Assembly (NCBI GenBank): GCA_030016455.1
Contig: JASEJH010000129.1
Coordinates: 1 to 5,292, forward strand
Direction of reading: 5' to 3'
Origin: Thermoanaerobacteraceae bacterium
GTDB taxonomy: Bacteria; Bacillota; Desulfotomaculia; Desulfotomaculales; Ammonificaceae
Length of the DNA stretch: 5,292 nucleotides
Position numbers and translations under genes: made by a program. Below the pieces are notes generated by a model that had not been told where the DNA came from, ran no database searches, and saw nothing but the letters and a program-made list of their open reading frames with translations. Each line of letters starts with the position of its first letter. The first letter of the stretch is position 1. Shown here one piece after another: positions 1 through 5,292 of this stretch.

Positions 1-364
1 GGTTTGTGTCCCAGTAAACCTTGGAGCCCAGGATATCAAGCGCCCCCATATGGCCCTGTAAAAAGTTGTGCAGCGTTTTGGTGAAGGCGAAAAATTCGTG
101 GGTGCCGGTGATCACCTTCCAGCTCACGTCGAGACCGAGCGCCCGCTCTAAGGGCACGACCGATTGCAGCATCTCCGCCACACCGCCGCCGACCCGGGCC
201 GAATTCACCTGTTGGAGCTTCACGCCCCGCAGTTCTTCCCCAAGCCGCAGCAGTTCCTCGATCTTTTCCTCACCTACGAACTGGGCGTAAAGGGTGACGT
301 CTTTCTCCGGCGCCGGCTCCTTCTGGGGAACGGTTTTACCCACAACCTTCTTAGCCGCGGGCAT
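1..364 (-). CDS. TreT-like glycosyltransferase (trehalose synthase family), N-terminal part, cut by window edge
   Basis: Seen: reading the minus strand from the ATG at 364 gives 121 codons with no stop up to the window edge. An AGAGGTG ribosome binding site lies 7 bases before this ATG. The first ~22 residues are a Lys/Ala/Pro-rich tail (starting MPAAKKVVGK) of the sort that is poorly ordered. After it comes a conserved-looking stretch: LQQVNSARVGGGVAEML at about residues 50-66 and EFFAFTKTLHNFLQG at about 90-104. Family knowledge: the VNS-x(3)-GGGVAE motif followed by a FF-x-TK-x-(L/F)HN-x-LQG block is typical of the N-terminal GT-B domain of TreT-type trehalose synthases (GT4), which join an NDP-glucose to glucose. 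Inference: a cytoplasmic retaining glycosyltransferase, possibly making a compatible solute. The family also covers related enzymes with other acceptors, and the C-terminal donor-binding domain is outside the window, so the exact product is open. It is divergent from the paaK operon and probably functionally unrelated to it. Confidence 0.8.
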   Translation of the reverse strand, partial: MPAAKKVVGKTVPQKEPAPEKDVTLYAQFVGEEKIEELLRLGEELRGVKLQQVNSARVGGGVAEMLQSVVPLERALGLDVSWKVITGTHEFFAFTKTLHNFLQGHMGALDILGSKVYWDTN

Positions 365-385
365 TTTTCCACACCTCTGATTCAG

Positions 386-413
386 ATTATGCGGCGACCC
401 AATCGCCAGACAA
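386..413 (-). promoter_or_regulatory. Candidate sigma-A promoter for the TreT-like gene
   Basis: Read on the minus strand, TTGTCT (413-408, four of six matches to TTGACA) is followed after 16 bases by CATAAT (391-386, five of six matches to TATAAT). Transcription would start near 379, giving a short leader that still includes the AGAGGTG ribosome site at 378-372. The spacer contains a small inverted repeat, GGCGA / TCGCC (393-397 and 403-407), which could be a protein site. This is a match by eye only. Confidence 0.4.
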
Positions 414-439
414 AAAACGGCTCTTTAAAATTTTCATCG

Positions 440-462
440 GCTCAAATTCTTTATTTTTGAGC
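440..462. repeat. Inverted repeat GCTCAAA / TTTGAGC, possible operator
   Basis: GCTCAAA at 440-446 is the exact reverse complement of TTTGAGC at 456-462, with a 9-base AT-rich gap. No T run suitable for a terminator follows on either strand. It lies just upstream of the leftward promoter candidate, so a regulator site is a reasonable guess, but a 7-bp repeat in an AT-rich stretch can arise by chance. Confidence 0.35.
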
Positions 463-510
463 TAAAGGCACTCTTACAAACCACGGTGGAAACTTGATCT
501 CTTTTGGGGC

Positions 511-528
511 AATGCCCAAGAGGGCATT
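511..528. repeat. Short perfect hairpin AATGCCC-AAGA-GGGCATT
   Basis: AATGCCC (511-517) and GGGCATT (522-528) pair exactly around a four-base AAGA loop. The repeat lies about 40 bases upstream of the rightward -10 element, so it would not be in the paaK transcript if that promoter is used; a DNA-level operator fits better than an RNA hairpin. There is no T tract after it, so it does not resemble an intrinsic terminator. Confidence 0.4.
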
Positions 529-568
529 CTGGCCGGGAGGAAGGGCTATATGCGGTACAAGGCTTTTA

Positions 569-577
569 TGGTATAAT
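569..577 (+). promoter_or_regulatory. Extended -10 promoter for the paaK-iorA-iorB operon
   Basis: The stretch TGGTATAAT contains a perfect TATAAT at 572-577, preceded by a TG one base upstream (the extended -10 motif). The expected -35 position (about 549-554, TATGCG) matches poorly, which extended -10 promoters can tolerate. Transcription would begin near 584, giving a leader of about 47 bases before the ATG at 631. It is the only good rightward promoter seen ahead of the three overlapping genes. Confidence 0.55.
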
Positions 578-630
578 TGAGCCAACTCGTTAGTGAACTT
601 GCTTCTTCCTGCCAATAGAGCCATCTGGAG

Positions 631-1947
631 ATGATACCGATTATCTGGGATAGAAAACACGAAACGCTTCCCCGCAGGGAACTGGAAGCGTTGCAACTCG
701 AGCGCCTGCAGAAACAGCTGTCGCGGGTTTACCGGAAAGTGCCGTATTACCGCCGGCGCCTGGAAGCCGCCGGAATGAAACCAGAGGACCTCAGGTCGCT
801 GGCCGACCTGGCCCGCCTGCCCTTCACCACCAAGGAGGATATCCGGACGAACTACCCTTTCGGCCTCTTCGCGGTTCCCCTGGACCGGGTCGTCCGCATC
901 CACGCCTCCTCCGGAACCACCGGCAAACCGACCGTCGTCGGCTACACGAAAAAAGACCTGCGCACCTGGGCGGAGCTGATCGCCCGGATTGTCACCCAGG
1001 CCGGGGTGAAGCGGGGCGACGTGGCCCAGGTTTGCTTTTCCTACGGGCTCTTCACCGGGGGGTTCGGGCTGCATTACGGGCTTGAAAGGGCGGGGGTCAC
1101 AGTTGTCCCGGCCGCGGCCGGCAACACGGAAAGGCACATCCAGTTGATGCGGGACTTCGGCACCACGGTGATCGTGGGTACCCCGTCTTACGCCCTTTAC
1201 ATCGCCGAAGTAGCCCGCGGAATGGGGGTCGATCCCCGCTCGCTGAGCGTCCGCAAGGGGCTTTTCGGCGCCGAGCCCTGGACGGAGGGAATGCGGTCGG
1301 AAATTGAAAGGGCCTGGGGTATCGAGGCCTTCGACAACTATGGACTGAGCGAGGTGATCGGCCCGGGGGTGGCCGGAGAATGCCGGGCAAAGGCAGGGCT
1401 GCACGTCAGCGAGGACCACTTCCTGGTCGAGGTCATTGACCCGGAAACCGGCACCCCGCTGCCGCCCGGCGAAAGAGGGGAACTGGTCTTCACCACGCTG
1501 ACCAAAGAAGCCTTCCCAGTGATCCGCTACCGGACCCGGGACCTTTCCCGCCTGATTCCGGAGCCCTGCCCCTGCGGCCGTACCACGGTGCGGATGGAAA
1601 AGGTGACCGGCCGGACCGATGACATGCTGATCATCCGCGGTGTCAACGTTTTCCCCTCGCAGGTCGAGGAGGTCCTGACCGCCATTCCCGGCCTGGCGCC
1701 GCATTACCTGATCATCGTGGACAAAAAGGGCTACCTGGACGAGTTTGAGGTGCAGGTGGAACTCGCGCAGGAAGGTTTCACCGACCGCTTCCAGGACCTT
1801 GCCGCACTGGAGGAAACGGTCAAAAACCGGCTTCAGGCGGTGCTTTCGCTGACGCCGCGCGTAAAACTGCTTGAATTCGGCTCCCTTGAGCGGACCGCCG
1901 GCAAGGCGCGGCGAGTTCTCGACCGCCGTAAGGAGGCAGGAAAATGA
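631..1947 (+). CDS. paaK: Phenylacetate-CoA ligase (arylacetate-CoA ligase), first copy
   Basis: Role: an AMP-forming cytoplasmic ligase that turns phenylacetate or a related arylacetate, ATP and CoA into arylacetyl-CoA, AMP and PPi. Seen: 438 residues, the usual family length. Motifs in order are VPYYR near residue 37, the ATP-binding loop SSGTTGKP at 93-100, YGLFTGG near 138, the YGLSE adenylate motif at 237-241, the YRTRD motif at 300-304, a CPCGR turn with Cys313 and Cys315, [11 protein letters not shown] at 327-337 and the C-terminal GKARR with the expected catalytic Lys425. All are intact. The start is uncertain: TGGAG touches the ATG at 631 directly, too close to serve it, and only a weak AGAG lies further up (617-620). 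An in-frame stop at 616 limits any longer form. The end overlaps iorA by four bases (ATGA), implying translational coupling. The exact aryl substrate cannot be read from sequence alone. Confidence 0.95.
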   Translation: MIPIIWDRKHETLPRRELEALQLERLQKQLSRVYRKVPYYRRRLEAAGMKPEDLRSLADLARLPFTTKEDIRTNYPFGLFAVPLDRVVRIHASSGTTGKPTVVGYTKKDLRTWAELIARIVTQAGVKRGDVAQVCFSYGLFTGGFGLHYGLERAGVTVVPAAAGNTERHIQLMRDFGTTVIVGTPSYALYIAEVARGMGVDPRSLSVRKGLFGAEPWTEGMRSEIERAWGIEAFDNYGLSEVIGPGVAGECRAKAGLHVSEDHFLVEVIDPETGTPLPPGERGELVFTTLTKEAFPVIRYRTRDLSRLIPEPCPCGRTTVRMEKVTGRTDDMLIIRGVNVFPSQVEEVLTAIPGLAPHYLIIVDKKGYLDEFEVQVELAQEGFTDRFQDLAALEETVKNRLQAVLSLTPRVKLLEFGSLERTAGKARRVLDRRKEAGK

Positions 1948-3716
1948 AACTGTTGAGCGGAAACGAAGCCATCGCGCGGGGGGCTTGGGAGGCCGGCGTC
2001 AAGGTGGCGACCGCCTACCCCGGCACGCCGAGCACGGAGATCCTGGAGAACATCGCCCGCCACTACCCGGAGATTTACGTGGAATGGGCACCGAACGAAA
2101 AGGTCGCCCTCGAGGTGGGCATCGGCGCTTCTCTGGGCGGCGCGCGCACGCTGGTGGTGATGAAGCATGTGGGCGTGAATGTCGCCGCCGACCCGCTGGT
2201 TACCCTCGCGTACACCGGGGTCAATGCCGGCCTGGTGCTGGTTTCGGCCGACGATCCTGGGATGCACAGCTCCCAAAACGAGCAGGATAACCGCTTCTAC
2301 GCCCGCTTTGCGCAGATCCCGCTTTTCGAACCGGCCGACAGCCGGGAAGCAAAGGACTTTCTCCGAATCGCCTTCGAGGTCAGCGAAGCCTTCGACATTC
2401 CGGTGATGCTGCGGACGAGCACCAGGGTGGCGCACTCCAAAAGCCTGGTCCGCGAGGAAGAACCGGTCACACCGTTAAAGAGACCGTACCAAAAGGACTT
2501 CGCAAAATACGTGATGGTTCCCGCCAACGCCCGCAACCGCCACCGCGCCCTCGAGGATCGGCGCGAAAAGCTCCGGGCGCTCGCCGAACAAACTCCGGTC
2601 AACCGCGTGGACGAAGGCGACCGACGCGTGGGCATCATCACCAGCGGCATCAGCTACTGTTACGTCAAGGAGGTTTTTCCCTGGGCCTCGGTGCTGAAAC
2701 TCGGCTTGAGCCACCCCTTCCCTGCCGGTCTAGTCAGGACCTTCGCCGGACGGGTGGAAAACCTTTTCGTCGTCGAGGAACTCGAGCCGTTCCTGGAAGA
2801 GCAGGTGGCCGCCGCCGGGATCGCGGTGCGGGGAAAGGACCTGATTCCCCGCACGGGGGAACTGACGCCCGCGGTAATCGCGCGCGCCCTCCAGCAGGAC
2901 CCGTCCGTCGCGGCAGTCGCCCGCGAGCACGGAACCGCTTTTCCGACGGAACCGGAAGACCAGCCCCTGCCGCTGCGCCCGCCGGTGCTCTGTCCCGGGT
3001 GCCCGCACCGGGGGCTTTTCTACGTTTTAAATAAACTGAAGCTCAACGTGATGGGCGACATCGGCTGCTACACCCTCGGCGGCCTGCCGCCGCTTTCCGC
3101 CATGGACACCTGCATCTGCATGGGTGCCGGCGTCGGCATGGCCCACGGTATGGCCAAGGCCGACCCGGAAAGCGCCGCAAAAACCGTGGCGGTGATCGGC
3201 GACTCCACCTTTGTCCACTCGGGCATCACCGGCCTCATAGACATCGTTTACAACCGGGGGGTGAGCACCGTGATCATCGCCGACAACCGGACTACGGCGA
3301 TGACCGGACACCAGGACCATCCCGGCACCGGCTGGACTGCGCGGCGCGAACCCACCAGGGCCCTGGACTTTGTCAAATTAGCCCGCGCTATTGGTGTCTC
3401 ACGGGTATCAGTGGTGGACCCGGCGGACCTCGCCGCAACCCGGAGGGCGATCTCCCGGGCCCTGAAAGCGCCCGCGCCGGCGGTGGTCGTCGCCAGCCGG
3501 CCGTGCGTTCTGCTTGCCCGCCCTGCCCCCAACCCCGTACCCACCGATCCCGGGGCCTGCAAGGGCTGCAAACTGTGCCTGGGGCTCGGCTGCCCGGCGC
3601 TTTCCCTGCCGGACAAGCGCATTGAAATCAACCCCCACCTCTGCGTCGGCTGCGGTCTCTGCACCCAGGTCTGCCGCCACGGCGCGATCGGAAAGGCAGG
3701 TGGGTCGGATGCGTGA
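1944..3716 (+). CDS. iorA: Indolepyruvate:ferredoxin oxidoreductase, alpha subunit
   Basis: Role: the large catalytic subunit of IorAB, which oxidatively decarboxylates arylpyruvates (indolepyruvate, phenylpyruvate, hydroxyphenylpyruvate) with CoA to arylacetyl-CoA and CO2, passing electrons to ferredoxin. The reaction can run in reverse. Seen: 590 residues, normal for the family. The N-terminal pyrimidine-binding domain has AYPGTPSTE (24-32), the expected cofactor-activating Glu52 in APNEKVALE, and [13 protein letters not shown] (73-85), a characteristic IorA block. The TPP/Mg domain follows, with CPGCPHRG (350-357), GDS (419-421) and [10 protein letters not shown] (446-455). The C-terminus carries two ferredoxin-like [4Fe-4S] motifs: Cys539, 542, 545, 550, then Cys567, 570, 573, 577. 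The second motif ends Cys-Arg rather than the usual Cys-Pro. AGGAGG at 1931-1936 sits 7 bases before the ATG, which overlaps the paaK stop. The stop overlaps iorB by 8 bases. The enzyme assignment is firm; substrate preference and direction are inferred. Confidence 0.96.
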   Translation: MKLLSGNEAIARGAWEAGVKVATAYPGTPSTEILENIARHYPEIYVEWAPNEKVALEVGIGASLGGARTLVVMKHVGVNVAADPLVTLAYTGVNAGLVLVSADDPGMHSSQNEQDNRFYARFAQIPLFEPADSREAKDFLRIAFEVSEAFDIPVMLRTSTRVAHSKSLVREEEPVTPLKRPYQKDFAKYVMVPANARNRHRALEDRREKLRALAEQTPVNRVDEGDRRVGIITSGISYCYVKEVFPWASVLKLGLSHPFPAGLVRTFAGRVENLFVVEELEPFLEEQVAAAGIAVRGKDLIPRTGELTPAVIARALQQDPSVAAVAREHGTAFPTEPEDQPLPLRPPVLCPGCPHRGLFYVLNKLKLNVMGDIGCYTLGGLPPLSAMDTCICMGAGVGMAHGMAKADPESAAKTVAVIGDSTFVHSGITGLIDIVYNRGVSTVIIADNRTTAMTGHQDHPGTGWTARREPTRALDFVKLARAIGVSRVSVVDPADLAATRRAISRALKAPAPAVVVASRPCVLLARPAPNPVPTDPGACKGCKLCLGLGCPALSLPDKRIEINPHLCVGCGLCTQVCRHGAIGKAGGSDA

Positions 3717-4314
3717 CGTAACCGGTATTCTGATAGCCGGCGTGGGCGGCCAGGGGATCATCCTGGCCGGCAAGCTTGCGGCCCAGGCGGCGATTCTGGG
3801 CGGGATGGACGTCAAGACCTCGGAAATCCACGGAATGGCCCAGCGCGGCGGGAGCGTCGTGACCCATGTGCGCTTCGGCCCGAAGGTTTTCGCGCCGGTG
3901 ATTGACTCCGGCGGGGCGGACTTCCTGCTGGCCTTTGAAAAATTAGAGGGCCTGCGCAACCTGAAGTTCTTGAGGCCCGGAGGCACCGTGATTCTAAACG
4001 ACCAGGTCATCGAGCCGCTCCCGGTGCTGTTGGGAAAGGCAACCTACCCGGCAGACGTGGTGGAACAGATCGGCGCCCGCTTCCCGCTGCTCGTGATTAA
4101 CGCCCTGGCCGAGGCCGAAGGCTGCGGTGACACCCGCACGGCCAACGTGGTGCTGCTCGGGGCCCTGGCGCACCGGCTGCCTTTCCCCAGGAGCGTTTGG
4201 GAGGAAGCGCTTCGCGCCGTGGTTCCCGCGCGTTTTCTGGAACTTAACCGGCGGGCCTTTGCCCGCGGATTTGAAATCGCGGCTTCAAAACAGCCGCGTC
4301 TGCGTCAGAAGTGA
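3709..4314 (+). CDS. iorB: Indolepyruvate:ferredoxin oxidoreductase, beta subunit
   Basis: Role: the small subunit of IorAB, matching the gamma domain of pyruvate:ferredoxin oxidoreductases; it pairs with IorA and helps form the CoA-dependent active site in the cytoplasm. Seen: 201 residues, typical of IorB. A glycine-rich loop GVGGQG lies at 11-16, followed by ILAGKLAAQAA and the family signature SEIHGMAQRGGSVVTHVRFG at 38-57. The chosen ATG at 3709 has AGGTGG five bases upstream and overlaps the end of iorA by eight bases, so its translation is probably coupled to that of iorA. The frame stays open further upstream (to 3514), but that part is iorA read in another frame. There are no Fe-S cysteines, as expected, because the clusters are in IorA. 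The last dozen residues (about 190-201) are basic and look unconserved. Confidence 0.95.
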   Translation: MRDVTGILIAGVGGQGIILAGKLAAQAAILGGMDVKTSEIHGMAQRGGSVVTHVRFGPKVFAPVIDSGGADFLLAFEKLEGLRNLKFLRPGGTVILNDQVIEPLPVLLGKATYPADVVEQIGARFPLLVINALAEAEGCGDTRTANVVLLGALAHRLPFPRSVWEEALRAVVPARFLELNRRAFARGFEIAASKQPRLRQK

Positions 4315-4398
4315 GAACCGGCATCCGGAAGCCGGAATAACAGCAGTTACATTGAATCAGTTACCATCCATTCAAATGTTCAAGAACCCTTTTTTGAA

Positions 4399-4421
4399 GT
4401 CAGGATTCTGAGAATTCTGAC
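4399..4421. promoter_or_regulatory. 23-bp near-perfect palindrome, candidate operator for the second paaK
   Basis: The left arm GTCAGGATTCT (4399-4409) and the right arm AGAATTCTGAC (4411-4421) are mirror complements around the G at 4410. Ten of eleven positions pair, and the exception (4404 with 4416) would be a G-U pair in RNA. No T run follows, so it is not an intrinsic terminator. Its length and symmetry, 32 bases before the start codon, suit a dimeric repressor such as a TetR- or GntR-type protein, but the regulator is unknown. The repeated ATTCTGA (4405-4411 and 4414-4420) lies within it. Confidence 0.5.
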
Positions 4422-4422
4422 C

Positions 4423-4442
4423 GACCGTCAAGGACCGTGAAG
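4423..4442 (+). repeat. Tandem 10-bp repeat ahead of the second paaK ribosome site
   Basis: GACCGTCAAG (4423-4432) is followed directly by GACCGTGAAG (4433-4442), differing at one base. The second unit runs into the ribosome binding site AAGGAGG (4440-4446). It begins right after the 23-bp palindrome. It could be a local duplication with no role, or part of the same control region; two units are too few to decide. Confidence 0.5.
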
Positions 4443-4453
4443 GAGGTTTCGCC

Positions 4454-5292
4454 ATGTGGAATCCGGAAGTCGAACGCATGCCCCGCGAGAAGCTGCGGGA
4501 ACTGCAACTCCAGCGCCTCAAGGAAACCGTGCACCGGGCCTACACAAGGGTGCCCTACTACCGGGCGAAATTCCAGGAAGCCGGGCTTGAACCCGGCGAC
4601 ATCAAGTCGCTCGACGACCTGGTCCGCCTGCCGTTTACCCTCAAGGACGACCTGCGCAACAACTACCCCTTCGGGCTTTTTGCCGTGCCGCTCCGGGAAA
4701 TCGTCCGGGTACACGCCTCCTCGGGAACCACCGGTAAGCCGACTGTGGTGGGCTACACCCGCCGGGATATTGACACCTGGTCTGAGGTTATGGCGCGGAC
4801 ATTAGGTATGGTCAACACCACCCCTGACGACGTGGTGCAGGTTGCATACGGTTACGGCCTCTTCACCGGCGGTCTCGGCCTCCACTACGGCGCCGAGCGG
4901 ACCGGCGCTGCAGTGATACCGATTTCCGGCGGAAACACCAAGCGCCAGATCATGCTGATGCAGGACTTCGGCACTACGGTGCTTTGCTGCACCCCGTCCT
5001 ATGCCCTTTACATCGCCGAGGTGCTTCGTGAGAGCGGCATCCCGCGCGAAACCTTGAAACTCCGTGCCGGCCTCTTCGGCGCCGAGCCCTGGTCGGACAA
5101 CATGCGGCGGGAAATTGAGGACAAGCTGAAGATCGACGCCATTGACATTTACGGCCTCAGCGAGGTGATCGGGCCGGGGGTAGCCAGCGAGTGCCTGAAC
5201 AAGGACGGCCTGCACATCTGTGAAGACCACTTCATCCCCGAAGTCATCGACCCGGCGGCCGGCGAGGTGCTGCCGCCCGGGCAGTACGGTGA
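4454..5292 (+). CDS. paaK: Phenylacetate-CoA ligase (arylacetate-CoA ligase), second copy, cut by window edge
   Basis: Role: an AMP-forming arylacetate-CoA ligase, paralogous to the copy at 631. Seen: 279 full codons with no stop to the window edge, about two thirds of a normal ligase. The N-terminus [14 protein letters not shown] is the classic PaaK opening, and AAGGAGG sits 7 bases before the ATG, so this start is secure. VPYYR is at 33-37, the ATP loop SSGTTGKP at 89-96, and [13 protein letters not shown] and [11 protein letters not shown] follow. The YRTRD, GRTDD and catalytic-lysine motifs lie beyond the edge. It aligns with the first copy without gaps over the shared part, roughly 60% identical by eye. 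Residues differ next to the aryl and adenylate pockets (ISGGNTKR for [16 protein letters not shown] for [15 protein letters not shown] for DNYGLSE), which hints at a different substrate range. Same strand as iorB but separated by 139 bases, so it may be expressed on its own. Confidence 0.95.
   Translation, partial: MWNPEVERMPREKLRELQLQRLKETVHRAYTRVPYYRAKFQEAGLEPGDIKSLDDLVRLPFTLKDDLRNNYPFGLFAVPLREIVRVHASSGTTGKPTVVGYTRRDIDTWSEVMARTLGMVNTTPDDVVQVAYGYGLFTGGLGLHYGAERTGAAVIPISGGNTKRQIMLMQDFGTTVLCCTPSYALYIAEVLRESGIPRETLKLRAGLFGAEPWSDNMRREIEDKLKIDAIDIYGLSEVIGPGVASECLNKDGLHICEDHFIPEVIDPAAGEVLPPGQYG

Larger units (their letters stand above)
365..630. other. Divergent intergenic region without a gene
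   Basis: This stretch between the two divergent genes is visibly richer in A and T than the flanking coding DNA, especially at 405-470. It holds a candidate promoter in each direction, two perfect 7-bp inverted repeats (440-462 and 511-528) and two copies of CGGCTC 20 bases apart (418-423 and 438-443). The only ORFs wholly inside it are very short, such as 22 codons from the ATG at 512, and they look accidental. No tRNA, riboswitch or transposon end was recognised. Confidence 0.7.
4315..4453 (+). other. Intergenic gap between iorB and the second paaK
   Basis: This 139-base gap is AT-richer than the genes around it. It contains a weak hairpin just after iorB, CCGGC / GCCGG (4318-4322 and 4331-4335, 8-base loop), not followed by a T run, so it is not a convincing terminator. 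A T run at 4390-4395 has only a poor stem before it. A 23-bp palindrome and a 10-bp tandem repeat precede the second ligase. No good sigma-A promoter was found, so the second paaK could be read through from iorB or have a promoter not recognisable by eye. Confidence 0.6.

Noticed and set aside
21..460. Two overlapping plus-strand open frames (21-290 and 164-460)
   Set aside because: They run opposite the recognisable glycosyltransferase frame on the minus strand, are rich in Ser, Pro and Arg, and show no homology that could be recognised.
512..580. Possible 22-codon leader peptide, and an 8-codon ORF at 550 after GGGAGGAAGG
   Set aside because: Both lie mostly upstream of the best rightward -10 element and so would probably not be transcribed from it. 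Their composition is unremarkable and there is no attenuator-like hairpin and T run after them.
451..1704. Long 417-codon open frame on the minus strand, antisense to the first paaK
   Set aside because: The plus strand encodes a fully conserved PaaK with every motif. The antisense frame is open because the GC-rich codons rarely give stops in that phase. Its product is rich in Gly, Pro, Arg and His with no recognisable domain. A similar shadow recurs opposite the second paaK (4802-5230).
1833..2435. 200-codon minus-strand frame across the paaK-iorA junction
   Set aside because: It is antisense to two well-supported coupled genes, has no plausible domain, and shows the composition expected from a shadow frame.
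4318..4335. Terminator after iorB (CCGGC / GCCGG hairpin)
   Set aside because: The stem is only five base pairs with an eight-base loop, and the bases after it are AATAACAGCA rather than a T run.
4347..4380. Sigma-A promoter upstream of the second paaK (TTGAAT or TTACAT as -35)
   Set aside because: At 16 to 18 bases downstream the candidates AAATGT and AATGTT match TATAAT at only a few positions, too weak to call.

Overview
The window is GC-rich DNA from a bacterium, with G/C-ending codons and strong AGGAGG-type ribosome binding sites. The gene content (IorAB beside PaaK-type arylacetate-CoA ligases) points to an anaerobe using ferredoxin-dependent amino-acid or arylacetate metabolism. A Desulfotomaculum/Pelotomaculum-like member of the Bacillota fits by gist, but that placement is inference. 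No mobile element, RNA gene or CRISPR array was seen.

Layout. Positions 1-364 hold the 5' end of a minus-strand gene for a TreT-like (trehalose synthase family) glycosyltransferase, cut by the left edge. Positions 365-630 are an AT-richer divergent intergenic region with a candidate promoter for each direction and several small inverted repeats. Rightward from 631 runs a compact operon: a complete phenylacetate-CoA ligase (paaK, 631-1947), then iorA (1944-3716) and iorB (3709-4314), overlapping by 4 and 8 bases. A 139-base gap follows, holding a near-perfect 23-bp palindrome and a 10-bp tandem repeat. A second, paralogous paaK (from 4454) then runs off the right edge.

How the genes work together. 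IorAB is a TPP and iron-sulfur enzyme that interconverts arylpyruvates plus CoA with arylacetyl-CoA, CO2 and reduced ferredoxin. PaaK ligases interconvert arylacetate, ATP and CoA with arylacetyl-CoA, AMP and PPi. Together they form a two-step bridge between free arylacetates (phenylacetate, hydroxyphenylacetate, indoleacetate) and arylpyruvates, the transamination partners of Phe, Tyr and Trp. The bridge could run as salvage of arylacetates into aromatic amino acids, or as oxidative breakdown of those amino acids. Two different ligases flanking one IorAB pair suggest a split in substrate or in direction. The component families are known; the points worth checking are the sandwich arrangement, the possible operator before the second ligase, and the unclear start of the first ligase.
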